Positions 50,551 through 59,730 are shown, numbered from the stretch's first letter. The stretch is DNA of 64,000 nt from M55B112 sp040903745 (GCA_040903745.1 JBBDUV010000072.1:46292-110291); one strand, 5' to 3'. The notes: a model not told the origin generated them from the letters alone. Numbers and translations are program-made.

Positions 50551-50881
50551 ACAGACATATCACCCCTAACGGGGTTGGGTTTCATTGTGACATTTCTGCT
50601 ACAGACATTTTGCTCCTCTGGAGCAATGATAGCTCCGGTAGGAGCGGCATGTCTAGCTCCGGTAGGAGCGGTATGTCTAGCCCCGTTAGGGGTGACATGT
50701 CTGTAGCTGGAATGTTGCAACGAAGCANNNNNNNNNNNNNNNNNNNNNNNNNNNNNNNNNNNNNNNNNNNNNNNNNNNNNNNNNNNNNNNNNNNNNNNNN
50801 NNNNNNNNNNNNNNNNNNNNNNNNNNNAAGCTCCGGTAGGAGCGGCATGTCTAGCCCCGTTAGGGGTGACATGTCTGTAGC
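50551..50881. repeat. REP-like palindromic repeat cluster spanning a gap
   Basis: Short palindromes such as CTCCGGTAGGAG and CCCCGTTAGGGG, each followed by YGRCATGTCT, recur every 24 bp at 50633, 50657 and 50681, and again after the gap at 50831 and 50855. Two units in the opposite orientation precede them (CCCCTAACGGGG at 50563; GCTCCTCTGGAGC near 50612), so the cluster is head-to-head, as in REP/BIME elements. Similar GTAGGAGCGRCATGT phrases are, as I recall, frequent between genes in Bacteroidetes. No transposase is nearby. Confidence 0.75.
50728..50827. other. Assembly gap of 100 N
   Basis: Exactly 100 N, a placeholder of unknown true length. It lies inside the REP-like cluster, whose repeats probably broke the assembly. 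Confidence 0.98.
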
Positions 50882-50903
50882 ACCGGGTTGAATAAAAAAA
50901 TCT

Positions 50904-52025
50904 ATGAATTCAGAAACATTACAATACCAAATCGCCCTCACCATGATCCCGAAGATCGGGGCCATCACCGCGCGTAAACTGATCGAATACATTGGATCCC
51001 CCGAAGGGGTATTCATGGAAAAAACATCCCATCTGCGAGCCATCCCCGGTGTGGGTGAATACCTCGCCGCGCAGGTATCTGCAAAAAACTACCTGGCTGA
51101 GGCCGGATCAGAGATGCTCCAGATGCAAAAAAGAGGCATCTCCTCCGTCTGGTACCAGGATGAAGCCTATCCATGGCAACTGAAAAACTGCGCCGATGCA
51201 CCGCTGCTGCTCTTTTACAGGGGAATACACGGATTTAACCGGACCAAAACCCTTAGTGTAGTTGGAACACGTAATGCGACACATTACGGACGAGAGATGT
51301 GTGAAGCGATCATCTCAAAACTGGCAGCCGGTTATCCCGACATGGTGATTGTGAGCGGACTGGCATACGGGATAGATATAATGGCTCACCGTTTTGCGCT
51401 GAAATACGGGCTCGACACCTGGGCCGTGCTGGCACACGGGCTTCATACACTTTATCCCTCTTCCCATGCCGATGTTGCCGGTCGGATCATGAAGCAGGGG
51501 GCACTGATGTCTGATTTTCCAACCACGATAAAGCCGGAGAGAAACAATTTTCTTCGCAGAAACAGGATCATTGCAGGACTTTCGGAAGCGACACTGGTGG
51601 TTGAATCGGGACCTAAGGGAGGGGCCCTGATCACCGCAGAGCTGGCCGCATCCTATAGCAGGGAGGTATTCGCCGTTCCCGGCCGGGTGGGCGACACCTA
51701 CTCATCAGGTTGTAACCGGCTTATTCAAAACAATATTGCAGCGCTCATTGAAAATGGAACCGATATTGAAAAATTGCTGGGCTGGGAACCGAAGGTGAGC
51801 CAGGAAGAACCACAGAATGCCATCACAGAACCGTTAACTGAAGAAGAGCGACTAATCCTCCGGGCGATCAACGACGATCCCGGCCTCGGACTGGAGATCC
51901 TCAGCATCCGCACCGGGATCCCCCTCCACAAGCTATCCGGCACCCTGCTCCAGATGGAACTCCGCAATTGGATCACAACTATGCCGGGTAACCTCTACAA
52001 GGCCTCGGTAAGGGTGAATACATAA
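50904..52025 (+). CDS. dprA: DNA-processing protein DprA
   Basis: A 373-residue protein that loads RecA on incoming single-stranded DNA during natural transformation. The N-terminal helix-hairpin-helix-like part (YQIALTMIPKIGAITARKLI, LRAIPGVGEYLA) is followed by the Rossmann core with LSVVGTRNATHYGREM, VIVSGLAYGIDIMAH, TWAVLAHGLHTLYPSSH, FLRRNRIIAGLSEATLVVES and PKGGALITAELAASY, and by a winged-helix C-terminus (EERLILRAINDDPGLGLEIL). Complete. It starts 23 bp after the REP-like cluster. No other competence gene is in the window. Confidence 0.95.
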   Translation: MNSETLQYQIALTMIPKIGAITARKLIEYIGSPEGVFMEKTSHLRAIPGVGEYLAAQVSAKNYLAEAGSEMLQMQKRGISSVWYQDEAYPWQLKNCADAPLLLFYRGIHGFNRTKTLSVVGTRNATHYGREMCEAIISKLAAGYPDMVIVSGLAYGIDIMAHRFALKYGLDTWAVLAHGLHTLYPSSHADVAGRIMKQGALMSDFPTTIKPERNNFLRRNRIIAGLSEATLVVESGPKGGALITAELAASYSREVFAVPGRVGDTYSSGCNRLIQNNIAALIENGTDIEKLLGWEPKVSQEEPQNAITEPLTEEERLILRAINDDPGLGLEILSIRTGIPLHKLSGTLLQMELRNWITTMPGNLYKASVRVNT

Positions 52026-52192
52026 TAAAAAACACCCTGCCAACTTCTGTCTCATAAATTGTTGCTTAAGCTTTTCGTATCTTGCTCGAAGTCGATTGAT
52101 TATGGCTGAATAAGCCAGAAGTGTGTTAGATGGCAAGTTTAAGCGTTAAAAACTACATCGGAAAACAGTTTAATAGCTATTTTAACATGACG
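52026..52192. other. Intergenic region before the second gap
   Basis: After dprA no gene is recognised. An ATG at 52130 opens MASLSVKNYIGKQFNSYFN into the N-run; it cannot be judged because the repeat beyond the gap has a 20-bp period and does not keep frame. Confidence 0.4.
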
Positions 52193-52292
52193 NNNNNNNN
52201 NNNNNNNNNNNNNNNNNNNNNNNNNNNNNNNNNNNNNNNNNNNNNNNNNNNNNNNNNNNNNNNNNNNNNNNNNNNNNNNNNNNNNNNNNNNN
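52193..52292. other. Assembly gap of 100 N
   Basis: Exactly 100 N. The left flank ends with ATGACG and the right flank starts with TCAAGG, which together make the junction of the 20-bp repeat unit, so the missing part is most likely more copies of that repeat. Confidence 0.98.
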
Positions 52293-52368
52293 TCAAGGGA
52301 CTACATATGACGTCAAGGGACTACATATGACGTCAAGGGACTACATATGACGTCAAGGGACTACATAA
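52293..52368 (+). repeat. Perfect 20-bp tandem repeat at the gap
   Basis: Units TCAAGGGACTACATATGACG start at 52293, 52313, 52333 and 52353 (last incomplete) with no mismatch until the end. Every junction creates the palindrome TGACGTCA. The array ends 21 bp before the stop of the phosphohexomutase gene (minus strand), and probably continues into the gap. Confidence 0.9.
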
Positions 52369-52388
52369 GAGTTATGGAAGAGTCCAAA

Positions 52389-53897
52389 TCAACCATCAAG
52401 TCCTGAAACATCCAGCTCCCTGAATGACTGTAGCAGTTCCTTCAGACTGGAAGCGATCCTGTTCACGCCCCCTTCAATATCCGATTCGATATTCAGGGGC
52501 ATGACCGGATCATGCAAAGATAAACGTAGCAGATACCAACCTCTTTCATCATCGTTTCCGCATCTCACCCGGATGCCTTCGTAATTCGGGCTAACAACCT
52601 CCCAATCGTCCTGTAAGGCAGACTTCTCCACCATCTTTTCAATCACCTCGTTGCCATATTCGCTAAAATTATCTTTCAGTATGGAAAACCTGAACTCCCT
52701 GCTCTCTGCCGGCGATTTCAATCCACCGATCAGATCTGTTAGCTCACCTCCCTGCGCCCTGCTATGTGCCGTCTCCACCAGCAGCTTAGCCACTAAATAA
52801 GCGCCATCATCCAGGAAATAGTTCTCTTTCAGGGCCGCATGGCCGGAGGTTTCAATGGCCAGGTGGCACTCCTTCCCTTCACTATTCAGTCGAATGGCCT
52901 CATCGATCACATTCTTGTATCCCCGCTTAAACCTGTGATGAACTCCTTTCAGTTCCTCTTCAATGAATTTTGTCAGTCCGTCTGAAGTAATTGAATCTGT
53001 TACAATAATACTTTCCGGATGCTCCTTCAGAACCACCGCCGAGATCAGAGCGATCAGGTCATTCCTGTTCACCGGATTCCCTTTACGGTCAACCACAGCG
53101 GCCCGGTCCACATCCGTATCGAAGATAATCCCCAGATCAGCCTTATGCTTCACCACAGCCTTACAGATGGAATTCATCGCCTCCGCATCTTCCGGGTTCG
53201 GTACATGGTTCGGAAACCTGCCATCGGGTTTGAGGAACTGGCTCCCTTCAGTGTCCGCCCCAAGGGGCTCCAACACCTTTGATGCAAAGAAACCGCCTGC
53301 CCCGTTCCCGGCATCCACAATAATCTTTGCCCCTTTCAGCGGTCTGTCATAATCTTCGGAGCTGTTTGCCCCTGCACGGATGTATGTCACCAATGATGTC
53401 GCATATTCAGAGATAAAATCAAATTTTTCGACATCCCCCGTTTTGGAGGATTCTGCAAAATCCCCCCTTTCAGCGATGGTAAGAATCTCAGAAATATCCC
53501 GCTTATCCAGTCCGCCTTCAGCTGTAAAAAACTTCAGCCCGTTCCTGTTATAGGGAAGGTGGCTGGCAGTGAGCATCACTCCTGCTGTAGCTTTTATATT
53601 ACTGCTCTTCGTTGTCATGAACATAGCGGGTGTGGAGGCTATTCCACAATCGACCACGTTACCTCCCATGGAAACAATGCCTTCGGCAATAGCTTTCTTT
53701 AATGATGCTCCGCTGATGCGTGAATCCATTCCAACGGCCACAATAATATTCACATGCCCCTTCTTGTTGAGCCAGGTAATAAAAGCTTTCCCCAGTTGTG
53801 TTACCACTTTCGGGGTAAGATTCACATTTTCCCCCTTCACGCCTTCCAGGGCCACACCCCGAATATCGGATCCGTTTTGTAATTTTTTCCAGTTCAT
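52389..53897 (-). CDS. Phosphohexomutase (phosphoglucomutase/phosphomannomutase)
   Basis: A 502-residue alpha-D-phosphohexomutase that moves phosphate between C1 and C6 of glucose or mannose. From ATG 53897 (MNWKKLQNGSDIRGVALEG) the active serine is Ser112 in MLTASHLPYNRNGLK; the metal loop is FDTDVDRAAVVD, the sugar loop AIETSGHAALKENY followed by LDDGAYLVAKLL, and a phosphate-binding loop lies near the C-terminus (RVRCGNDDERGWYLLRLSLH). The frame is open to 53963, but those 22 residues lack family signal. Whether it prefers glucose or mannose cannot be read here. Confidence 0.9.
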   Translation of the reverse strand: MNWKKLQNGSDIRGVALEGVKGENVNLTPKVVTQLGKAFITWLNKKGHVNIIVAVGMDSRISGASLKKAIAEGIVSMGGNVVDCGIASTPAMFMTTKSSNIKATAGVMLTASHLPYNRNGLKFFTAEGGLDKRDISEILTIAERGDFAESSKTGDVEKFDFISEYATSLVTYIRAGANSSEDYDRPLKGAKIIVDAGNGAGGFFASKVLEPLGADTEGSQFLKPDGRFPNHVPNPEDAEAMNSICKAVVKHKADLGIIFDTDVDRAAVVDRKGNPVNRNDLIALISAVVLKEHPESIIVTDSITSDGLTKFIEEELKGVHHRFKRGYKNVIDEAIRLNSEGKECHLAIETSGHAALKENYFLDDGAYLVAKLLVETAHSRAQGGELTDLIGGLKSPAESREFRFSILKDNFSEYGNEVIEKMVEKSALQDDWEVVSPNYEGIRVRCGNDDERGWYLLRLSLHDPVMPLNIESDIEGGVNRIASSLKELLQSFRELDVSGLDG

Positions 53898-54362
53898 ATA
53901 AATGATGTTATAAGTTGCAAAAAGCCAATATAAATAGTCTGTCCACTCCGACTCTATTGACACACCCTAAATAATGAAAATATGTAGATAGCTTAAAAAT
54001 ATGGTTTTGATAAACCAAAGATAGTTCAATTTTTCTCTGTCGAAAAATCAATTCACAGCGGCAATTATCCAGCTCAATTTACAATAATATCTTTCAATCT
54101 CTCTCAGCCCTGATAGGAACGAAATAGAAAACAGACCATGATCTTTCCGTTTTTCTGACTCGGAAGGACCATCCCGGTCTTTTACTTGATGATCCCGGCT
54201 GAGCCGGTAATTCTCAAACACGCATAATCTTCATTAGAAGTTGGAGCTACTTGAGAGAAAAATTACAACTATTCTGATTTCATTAAGAAAAATATTGCTC
54301 ACAAATAACAGGTGAGTCCAAAACAAACACATTAATCATGTTAAAAAATATCTTCAAAAAAC
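53898..54362. other. Intergenic region between divergent phosphohexomutase and gdhA
   Basis: About 460 bp, AT-rich at the ends with a richer patch near 54170-54220 containing CCCGGCTGAGCCGG. No gene, RNA gene or clear repeat is recognised. The gdhA promoter follows at 54363. Confidence 0.45.
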
Positions 54363-54370
54363 TATATTTG
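54363..54370 (+). promoter_or_regulatory. gdhA promoter -7 box
   Basis: TATATTTG matches TAnnTTTG. With the ATG at 54487 this gives a leader of about 110 nt, long for this window and roomy enough for post-transcriptional control, though no riboswitch class is recognised in it. Confidence 0.5.
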
Positions 54371-54486
54371 CCGTAACTTTTAGTTTTTGAACCATGCAGA
54401 TATGAAATACCATGCTTCATCATTCTGACGCATATATATAATTGATAAACTTATACCTAACTCTAACAATTAAACAGGAAATTAAA

Positions 54487-55824
54487 ATGGATCCAAAACT
54501 AGAACAATTCATGGCCGTAATCAAGGCCAAAAATACGGCTCAGCCGGAATTCTACCAGGCCGTTCATGAGGTGGCCGAATCGCTTATCCCCTTCATTGAG
54601 GAGAATCCCAAATACAAACATGCAAAAATCCTGGAGCGCATTGCCGAGCCTGAGCGCATTATCATCTTCAGGGTACCCTGGATCAACGACAAAGGGGCCG
54701 TTGAGATCAACCGCGGTTTCCGTATTGAGATGAATTCAGCCATTGGTCCGTATAAGGGCGGACTCCGCTTCCACCCTACCGTGAACCTCAGCATCCTCAA
54801 GTTCCTGGCATTTGAACAGGTTTTCAAGAACAGCCTTACCACCCTGCCCATGGGTGGCGGTAAAGGCGGATCGGACTTCGATCCCAAGGGAAAATCGGAC
54901 AATGAAGTGATGCGCTTTTGTCAGAGTTTCATGACAGAACTGTGCCGGCATATTGGTCCGAACACAGATATACCTGCAGGCGATATTGGCGTTGGTGGCC
55001 GCGAAATCGGGTATCTTTTCGGTCAGTATAAAAGGATCCGGAATGAATTTACCGGCGTGCTCACCGGCAAGGGACTCGAATGGGGAGGTAGCCTGATCAG
55101 ACCGGAGGCCACAGGCTACGGCGCCGTATACTTCGCCCAGGAGATGCTGGCCATGAAAAACGATTCGCTGGAAGGAAAAACTGTCACCGTCTCCGGATCG
55201 GGCAATGTGGCCCAGTTTACCACGCAAAAAGTCACCGAACTGGGGGGCAGGGTTGTTACACTTTCTGACTCAGCAGGATTTATATACGATCCCAATGGCA
55301 TTGATGCAGAAAAGCTGGCCTGGGTGATGGATCTGAAAAATATCAGGCGGGGAAGAATCAGTGAGTATGCAGAAGAGTTCGGTTGTGAATACCAGGAAGG
55401 CAAACGTCCGTGGGGCGTTCCTTGCGATGTTGCATTTCCTTCGGCAACAGAAAATGAGATCAACAAGGATGATGCTGAAACACTTGTAAAGAATAACTGC
55501 AGGGTAATCAGCGAAGGGGCCAACATGCCGTCCACACCGGAAGCCATCGAGATTTACCAGCAAAACAAGCTGCTTTACGGACCGGGCAAGGCGGCCAATG
55601 CAGGAGGTGTGGCGGTTTCCGGACTCGAAATGACGCAGAACTCCATGCGACTTCCATGGAGCCGCGAAGAGGTGGATGAACGCCTGCAAACCATTATGAA
55701 AAACATCCACGCCACATGCGTGAGATTTGGTACTGAAGGGGAATATGTCGATTATGTGAAAGGAGCCAATATAGGCGGATTCGTTAAGGTGGCAGATGCC
55801 ATGCTCGCACAGGGAGCGGTATAG
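54487..55824 (+). CDS. gdhA: Glutamate dehydrogenase (NADP-type)
   Basis: A 445-residue hexameric-type enzyme interconverting glutamate with 2-oxoglutarate and ammonia. Conserved: GFRIEMNSAIGPYKGGLRFH, LTTLPMGGGKGGSDFDPKGK with the catalytic lysine region, PAGDIGVGGREIGYLFGQYK, and the nucleotide fold VTVSGSGNVAQFTTQKVTEL. ATG 54487 (MDPKLEQFMAVIK) is preferred; the frame is open to 54442. The length and EWGGSLIRPEATGYG fit the NADP-dependent GdhA type used for ammonia assimilation. A strong intrinsic terminator follows. Confidence 0.95.
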   Translation: MDPKLEQFMAVIKAKNTAQPEFYQAVHEVAESLIPFIEENPKYKHAKILERIAEPERIIIFRVPWINDKGAVEINRGFRIEMNSAIGPYKGGLRFHPTVNLSILKFLAFEQVFKNSLTTLPMGGGKGGSDFDPKGKSDNEVMRFCQSFMTELCRHIGPNTDIPAGDIGVGGREIGYLFGQYKRIRNEFTGVLTGKGLEWGGSLIRPEATGYGAVYFAQEMLAMKNDSLEGKTVTVSGSGNVAQFTTQKVTELGGRVVTLSDSAGFIYDPNGIDAEKLAWVMDLKNIRRGRISEYAEEFGCEYQEGKRPWGVPCDVAFPSATENEINKDDAETLVKNNCRVISEGANMPSTPEAIEIYQQNKLLYGPGKAANAGGVAVSGLEMTQNSMRLPWSREEVDERLQTIMKNIHATCVRFGTEGEYVDYVKGANIGGFVKVADAMLAQGAV

Positions 55825-55851
55825 TAAAACAGGATCCTGAACAACATTATA

Positions 55852-55889
55852 AAGCTGTCTGTGTTTTATCCCCAGGCAGCTTTTTTTTT
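55852..55889 (+). terminator. Intrinsic terminator of gdhA
   Basis: AAGCTGTCTG pairs with CAGGCAGCTT (10 bp, one G-U) over an 11-nt loop, followed by nine T at 55881-55889. It starts 28 bp after the gdhA stop. Confidence 0.85.
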
Positions 55890-55911
55890 AACAGAACTGT
55901 TCTACAGCCTG

Positions 55912-55942
55912 TTTTTTGCGCTTAAAAGAATCGTTAATTTTG
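55912..55942 (+). promoter_or_regulatory. Promoter of the TatD gene
   Basis: TTTTTTG (55912-55918) as -33 element and TAATTTTG (55935-55942) as -7 box, 16 bp apart. The ATG at 55950 is only 7 nt after the -7 box, so the message would have almost no leader. Confidence 0.55.
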
Positions 55943-55949
55943 CACCTGT

Positions 55950-56729
55950 ATGAATTATGAATTCACAGATACACATGCACATCTGTATTTGGATGCGTTT
56001 GAAAAAGATCTTGAGAAGGTGATCGATCATGCCCTAACCAGTGGGGTAAAGAGGATATTCCTGCCGAATCTCGACAGCTCCACCGTGGTTGCCATGAACA
56101 GGATATGTGGACAATATAAAGGTGTATGTTTTCCTATGATCGGCCTTCATCCGACATCCGTTAAGGAGAATTACAATGAGGAACTCAAACTTGTTAAGGA
56201 GCAGCTGAAAAACAACCACTTTATCGCAGTGGGAGAAATTGGAATCGACCTGTACTGGGATAGATCATTCCTCTACGAACAGCAGTCGGCTTTCGAAAAA
56301 CAACTGAACCTGGCAAAAGAGAACAACCTTCCGGTAGTCATCCATGCCAGGGAATCATTCGATGAGATCTTTGTCATTCTCGACCAGAAATACACCCCTG
56401 AATTAACTGGGGTCTTTCACAGTTTCACCGGTAATATTGACCAGGCAAAAAAGATACTCTCCTACGATTTTTATATCGGCATCAACGGGATCGTTACATT
56501 TAAAAACTCCGGACTTGATAATGTGGTAAAGGAGATACCTCTGGATAGGCTACTGATCGAAACAGATGCCCCCTTTCTGGCCCCTGTTCCCTACCGGGGA
56601 AAAAGAAATGAAAGTTCCTATGTAACAGAAGTGGCGAAAAAAATTGCTGGAATAAAAGAGCTGGAACTAGAAGAGCTGGCCAACATAACGACAAGAAATG
56701 CGTTAAGTCTCTTTACAAAAGCGTTCTGA
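55950..56729 (+). CDS. tatD: TatD-family metal-dependent DNase
   Basis: A 259-residue TIM-barrel hydrolase. Metal ligands are visible in FTDTHAHLYLDAF (HxH), AVGEIGIDLYWD (Glu), LPVVIHARES (His), GVFHSFTGN (His) and LIETDAPFLAP (Asp). TatD proteins act as 3'-5' exonucleases on DNA and RNA in repair and turnover; the bacterial paralogues TatD, YcfH and YjjV cannot be told apart here. Own promoter just upstream; the next gene is ansA, 100 bp on. Confidence 0.9.
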   Translation: MNYEFTDTHAHLYLDAFEKDLEKVIDHALTSGVKRIFLPNLDSSTVVAMNRICGQYKGVCFPMIGLHPTSVKENYNEELKLVKEQLKNNHFIAVGEIGIDLYWDRSFLYEQQSAFEKQLNLAKENNLPVVIHARESFDEIFVILDQKYTPELTGVFHSFTGNIDQAKKILSYDFYIGINGIVTFKNSGLDNVVKEIPLDRLLIETDAPFLAPVPYRGKRNESSYVTEVAKKIAGIKELELEELANITTRNALSLFTKAF

Positions 56730-56829
56730 TTATATAACAATTATAATAGCTGCACCAATATGTACCAAAAATCTGCAGGAATCACACCAGGTTACTGCCC
56801 CAAACGAAAAAATACAATCATCCTGAGTA

Positions 56830-57864
56830 ATGCAGAATAACAAAGGAATATTGCTTATCTACACCGGCGGAACCATCGGCATGGAAAAAGATCCTGAAAA
56901 CGGGGTGCTGAAACCTTTCGACTTTTCCGATGTAAGTGAAAAGATACCTGAGCTGCAACGTTTCGGATTTGATATCGATACCATCCAATTCAGGTCACCT
57001 GTGGATTCATCCGATATTCATCCCGGATTCTGGATCGAACTTGCCGACATCATTGAAGAAAATTATAAGATATACCTCGGATTTGTAATTCTTCATGGCA
57101 CTGACACCATGGCATATTCCGCATCGGCGCTAAGTTTTATGCTTGAAAACCTGTCCAAACCGGTTATTTTTACCGGAGCGCAACTCCCCATTGGAACGTT
57201 GCGAACGGATGGAAAGGAAAACCTGATCACCGCCGTAGAAATTGCTGCATCCATTGAGAACGGACGGCCGGTAGTGCCCGAAGTATGCATCTATTTTGAA
57301 AGCAAACTTTACCGGGGCAACCGCACTACCAAAGTAAATGCCGAACAATTTAACGCTTTTCAGTCGGCCAACTATCCTTACCTGGCGAAAGCAGGGGTTA
57401 ACCTGGTTTTTAACCGGGAATTCATCATCTACCCACAAAAACAGGAGCCACTGATCGTACACCGCAATTTCTGCGATCAGATTACCATTATAAAGTTATT
57501 CCCCGGTATCAATAGAAAATATATGGATTCAATCCTCGGCATCGAAAACCTGAAAGCGGTGATACTTGAAACCTACGGAGCCGGGAACGCACCCTCGGAA
57601 GAGTGGTTTATGAAAAGAATCCGACGTGCCGTGGAGAAAGGAATTATCCTTTTGGATGTTACACAATGCAGCCGTGGAAGTGTTGAGCTCGGACGTTACC
57701 ACACAAGCCAGACACTTCTCGAGGCAGGAGTTGTCAGCGGCTACGACATTACCACTGAGGCTGCTACAACCAAACTAATGATTCTTTTAGCTCAAAATAT
57801 CAGTCCCACAGAAGTTAAAATACTTTTAAATAAATCCCTTAAGGGAGAAATAACCCTGCACTAA
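56830..57864 (+). CDS. ansA: Type I (cytoplasmic) L-asparaginase
   Basis: A 344-residue amidohydrolase that splits asparagine into aspartate and ammonia. The two catalytic threonine motifs are ILLIYTGGTIGMEKD (Thr15 region) and FVILHGTDTMAYSASALSFM; no signal peptide is present, which together with IFTGAQLPIGTLRTDGKENL marks the cytosolic type I form. RGNRTTKVNAEQFNAFQSAN is also family-typical. The downstream 120 bp contain A/T runs but no clean terminator before tRNA-Ser. Confidence 0.93.
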   Translation: MQNNKGILLIYTGGTIGMEKDPENGVLKPFDFSDVSEKIPELQRFGFDIDTIQFRSPVDSSDIHPGFWIELADIIEENYKIYLGFVILHGTDTMAYSASALSFMLENLSKPVIFTGAQLPIGTLRTDGKENLITAVEIAASIENGRPVVPEVCIYFESKLYRGNRTTKVNAEQFNAFQSANYPYLAKAGVNLVFNREFIIYPQKQEPLIVHRNFCDQITIIKLFPGINRKYMDSILGIENLKAVILETYGAGNAPSEEWFMKRIRRAVEKGIILLDVTQCSRGSVELGRYHTSQTLLEAGVVSGYDITTEAATTKLMILLAQNISPTEVKILLNKSLKGEITLH

Positions 57865-57985
57865 TTAAATTTTTATTTTTTTTTTGTATTTTGCGCCGCG
57901 ATTATCTGTACAATTCAGTAATTTAGCAAATCGTAAGTTCTTTGGATGAATGGTATTAAAAAGGGTGCGAACCCAAACATTGTCA

Positions 57986-58073
57986 GGAGAGGTGCAGGAG
58001 TGGCTTAACTGGCACGCCTGGAAAGCGTGTGTACCTCAAAAGGGTACCGAGGGTTCGAATCCCTCTCTCTCCG
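57986..58073 (+). tRNA. tRNA-Ser (anticodon GGA)
   Basis: An 88-nt class II tRNA. Acceptor GGAGAGG pairs with TCTCTCC (last pair G-U) with discriminator G at 58073; the anticodon arm CACGC-CTGGAAA-GCGTG carries GGA, reading UCC and UCU serine codons; a long variable arm (GTACC/GGTAC) follows, then the T arm GAGGG-TTCGAAT-CCCTC. The CCA end is not encoded. It precedes the ExbB gene by 55 bp and may share its transcript. Confidence 0.96.
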
Positions 58074-58128
58074 CGAAATAATATGTAAAACATTTAATAA
58101 TTAAGAAGTATAACAAACATTAACAACA

Positions 58129-58950
58129 ATGAAAAAACTATTTGCATTAATAGCCGTTTTCGGGATGCTTATGATGGGAGCATCTGTATCTGCCCAGGAA
58201 GATCCGGCGGCAGATTCCCTAATCGCTGATGACACCACTGAGATGGCTGAAGAAGTGACACCAGATGAAGCTGAGCAGGCTGCAGTTCCAGAAGAAGAAA
58301 AACAGGGTGGTCTGGGTGTATTGCACACCAATCTCAAAACCAAGTTTATCGAAGGTGGTGCCGGTTTTATGGGCGCTGTGCTTATGACACTAATCTTTGG
58401 TCTGGCACTCGCGTTTGAAAGGATTATTTACCTAAGCCTCGCATCTACAAACACTGAAAAGCTACTTGAAGCTGTTGAAGCAGCATTGGAAGAGGGCGGT
58501 GTTGAAGCTGCAAAGGATGTGTGCCGTAACAACCGTGGTCCCGTGGCAAGCATATTCTACCAGGGACTTGACAGGGCTGATCAGGGCATTGACGTTGTTG
58601 AAAAATCAGTCATCTCCTATGGCAGCGTTCAGATGGGGCTCCTTGAAAAAAATCTTTCATGGATTTCACTGTTTATTGCAGTAGCTCCCATGCTTGGATT
58701 TATGGGTACTGTAATCGGAATGATCCAGGCCTTCGACAAGATCCAGGAACAGGGCGATGTTTCTCCAACGGTTGTGGCAGGGGGTATCAAGGTTGCTCTT
58801 ATTACAACTGTAACGGGACTGATCGTTGCTATCATTCTCCAGTTCTTTTATAACTACCTGATCTCCAAGGTGGATTCAATTGTGAACCGCATGGAAGATG
58901 CATCCATATCCCTTGTTGATATGCTGGTAAAGCACAATCTTAAAAAATAA
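58129..58950 (+). CDS. exbB: ExbB/TolQ-type proton channel
   Basis: A 273-residue MotA/TolQ/ExbB-family protein. The N-terminus looks like a signal peptide (MKKLFALIAVFGMLMMGASV, then SAQED) followed by an acidic segment, then three membrane helices (about residues 78-98, 177-200 and 220-243). The family block is LSWISLFIAVAPMLGFMGTV with GMIQAF and GGIKVALITTVTGLIVAIIL. With ExbD proteins it turns the proton gradient into motion for TonB-dependent outer-membrane transport. The extended acidic N-terminus is usual in Bacteroidetes. First of four genes. Confidence 0.93.
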   Translation: MKKLFALIAVFGMLMMGASVSAQEDPAADSLIADDTTEMAEEVTPDEAEQAAVPEEEKQGGLGVLHTNLKTKFIEGGAGFMGAVLMTLIFGLALAFERIIYLSLASTNTEKLLEAVEAALEEGGVEAAKDVCRNNRGPVASIFYQGLDRADQGIDVVEKSVISYGSVQMGLLEKNLSWISLFIAVAPMLGFMGTVIGMIQAFDKIQEQGDVSPTVVAGGIKVALITTVTGLIVAIILQFFYNYLISKVDSIVNRMEDASISLVDMLVKHNLKK

Positions 58951-58961
58951 AATAACAGACT

Positions 58962-59672
58962 ATGTCTTATTCTAAAATATCATCAATCACACTAATTGTG
59001 GTTGCAGTAATCTCACTGGTAGTCATACTGTTCTTTTATTCAAGTCCAAGAACCGTTGACATCATTGAGCTTGAGGCACGCATTGAGCAGCTCCTCACCG
59101 AAGGTGCGCTACCAGGAGAGCCAGAACCCGGAGTCGCTGCAGATGTTGACACGACAGCTGTTGACAGCGTTACTGCCGACAATCTTGAAACGACTGAAGA
59201 TGGAACCGCAGAGGAGGTCATGGATGAAGATTCAGCTGCCATAATCGCAGATCTAGAGGAGGAAATTCCAGTTCCCGATGTAATAGTTGAAGAGGTTGAC
59301 CTCAAAGATTATCTGAGTAACTGGGAATATATGGTGTACAAGCGGACTGATTATGCATTGGGATGGGCCTATTTCCTGCTGCTAATTGCAGCCGTCGCGG
59401 CACTTACATTCCCGCTGATAACTATTGTAACCGATGTGAAAGCGATCCTGCGGCTTCTGATGGTCGTTGGAGCAGCTGCCGTACTGTTGCTGGTCTCCTA
59501 TTTTGTGTTTGCATCCGACACACCCATCAACATTCTCGGATATACCGGAACAGACAACACTAATCCGGTAACACTGAAATGGATCGGAACCGGGTTGTTT
59601 TCCACATACATCATTTTCGGTATTGCATTTTTATCAATACTCTATTTTGAAGTTGTTAGCATATTCAAATAA
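58962..59672 (+). CDS. Membrane protein between exbB and exbD
   Basis: A 236-residue protein with four membrane helices: one at the N-terminus (about residues 8-27) and three in the C-terminal half (about 138-158, 163-184, 212-232). Between them lies a very acidic, Thr/Asp/Glu/Val-rich loop (DVDTTAVDSVTADNLETTED is typical) likely to be disordered and periplasmic. It is 11 bp after exbB and before two exbD genes, so it is a candidate accessory part of the same motor. No named family is recognised; I believe a protein of this kind at this place is common in the phylum. Confidence 0.7.
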   Translation: MSYSKISSITLIVVAVISLVVILFFYSSPRTVDIIELEARIEQLLTEGALPGEPEPGVAADVDTTAVDSVTADNLETTEDGTAEEVMDEDSAAIIADLEEEIPVPDVIVEEVDLKDYLSNWEYMVYKRTDYALGWAYFLLLIAAVAALTFPLITIVTDVKAILRLLMVVGAAAVLLLVSYFVFASDTPINILGYTGTDNTNPVTLKWIGTGLFSTYIIFGIAFLSILYFEVVSIFK

Positions 59673-59730
59673 TATTCCGGGGAGTCCCGGTGTTCAAAAG
59701 CACCTGGTAACCCTTTAAATTGGAAACCCA

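Noticed and set aside
50520..50891. Open frame through the REP-like cluster and gap
   Set aside because: It reads only repeats and N; the apparent SSGRSGM repeats are translation of 24-bp palindromic units.
49694..52368. Possible CRISPR array in the repeat-rich stretch
   Set aside because: Units follow each other directly without unique spacers, and no cas gene is in the window.
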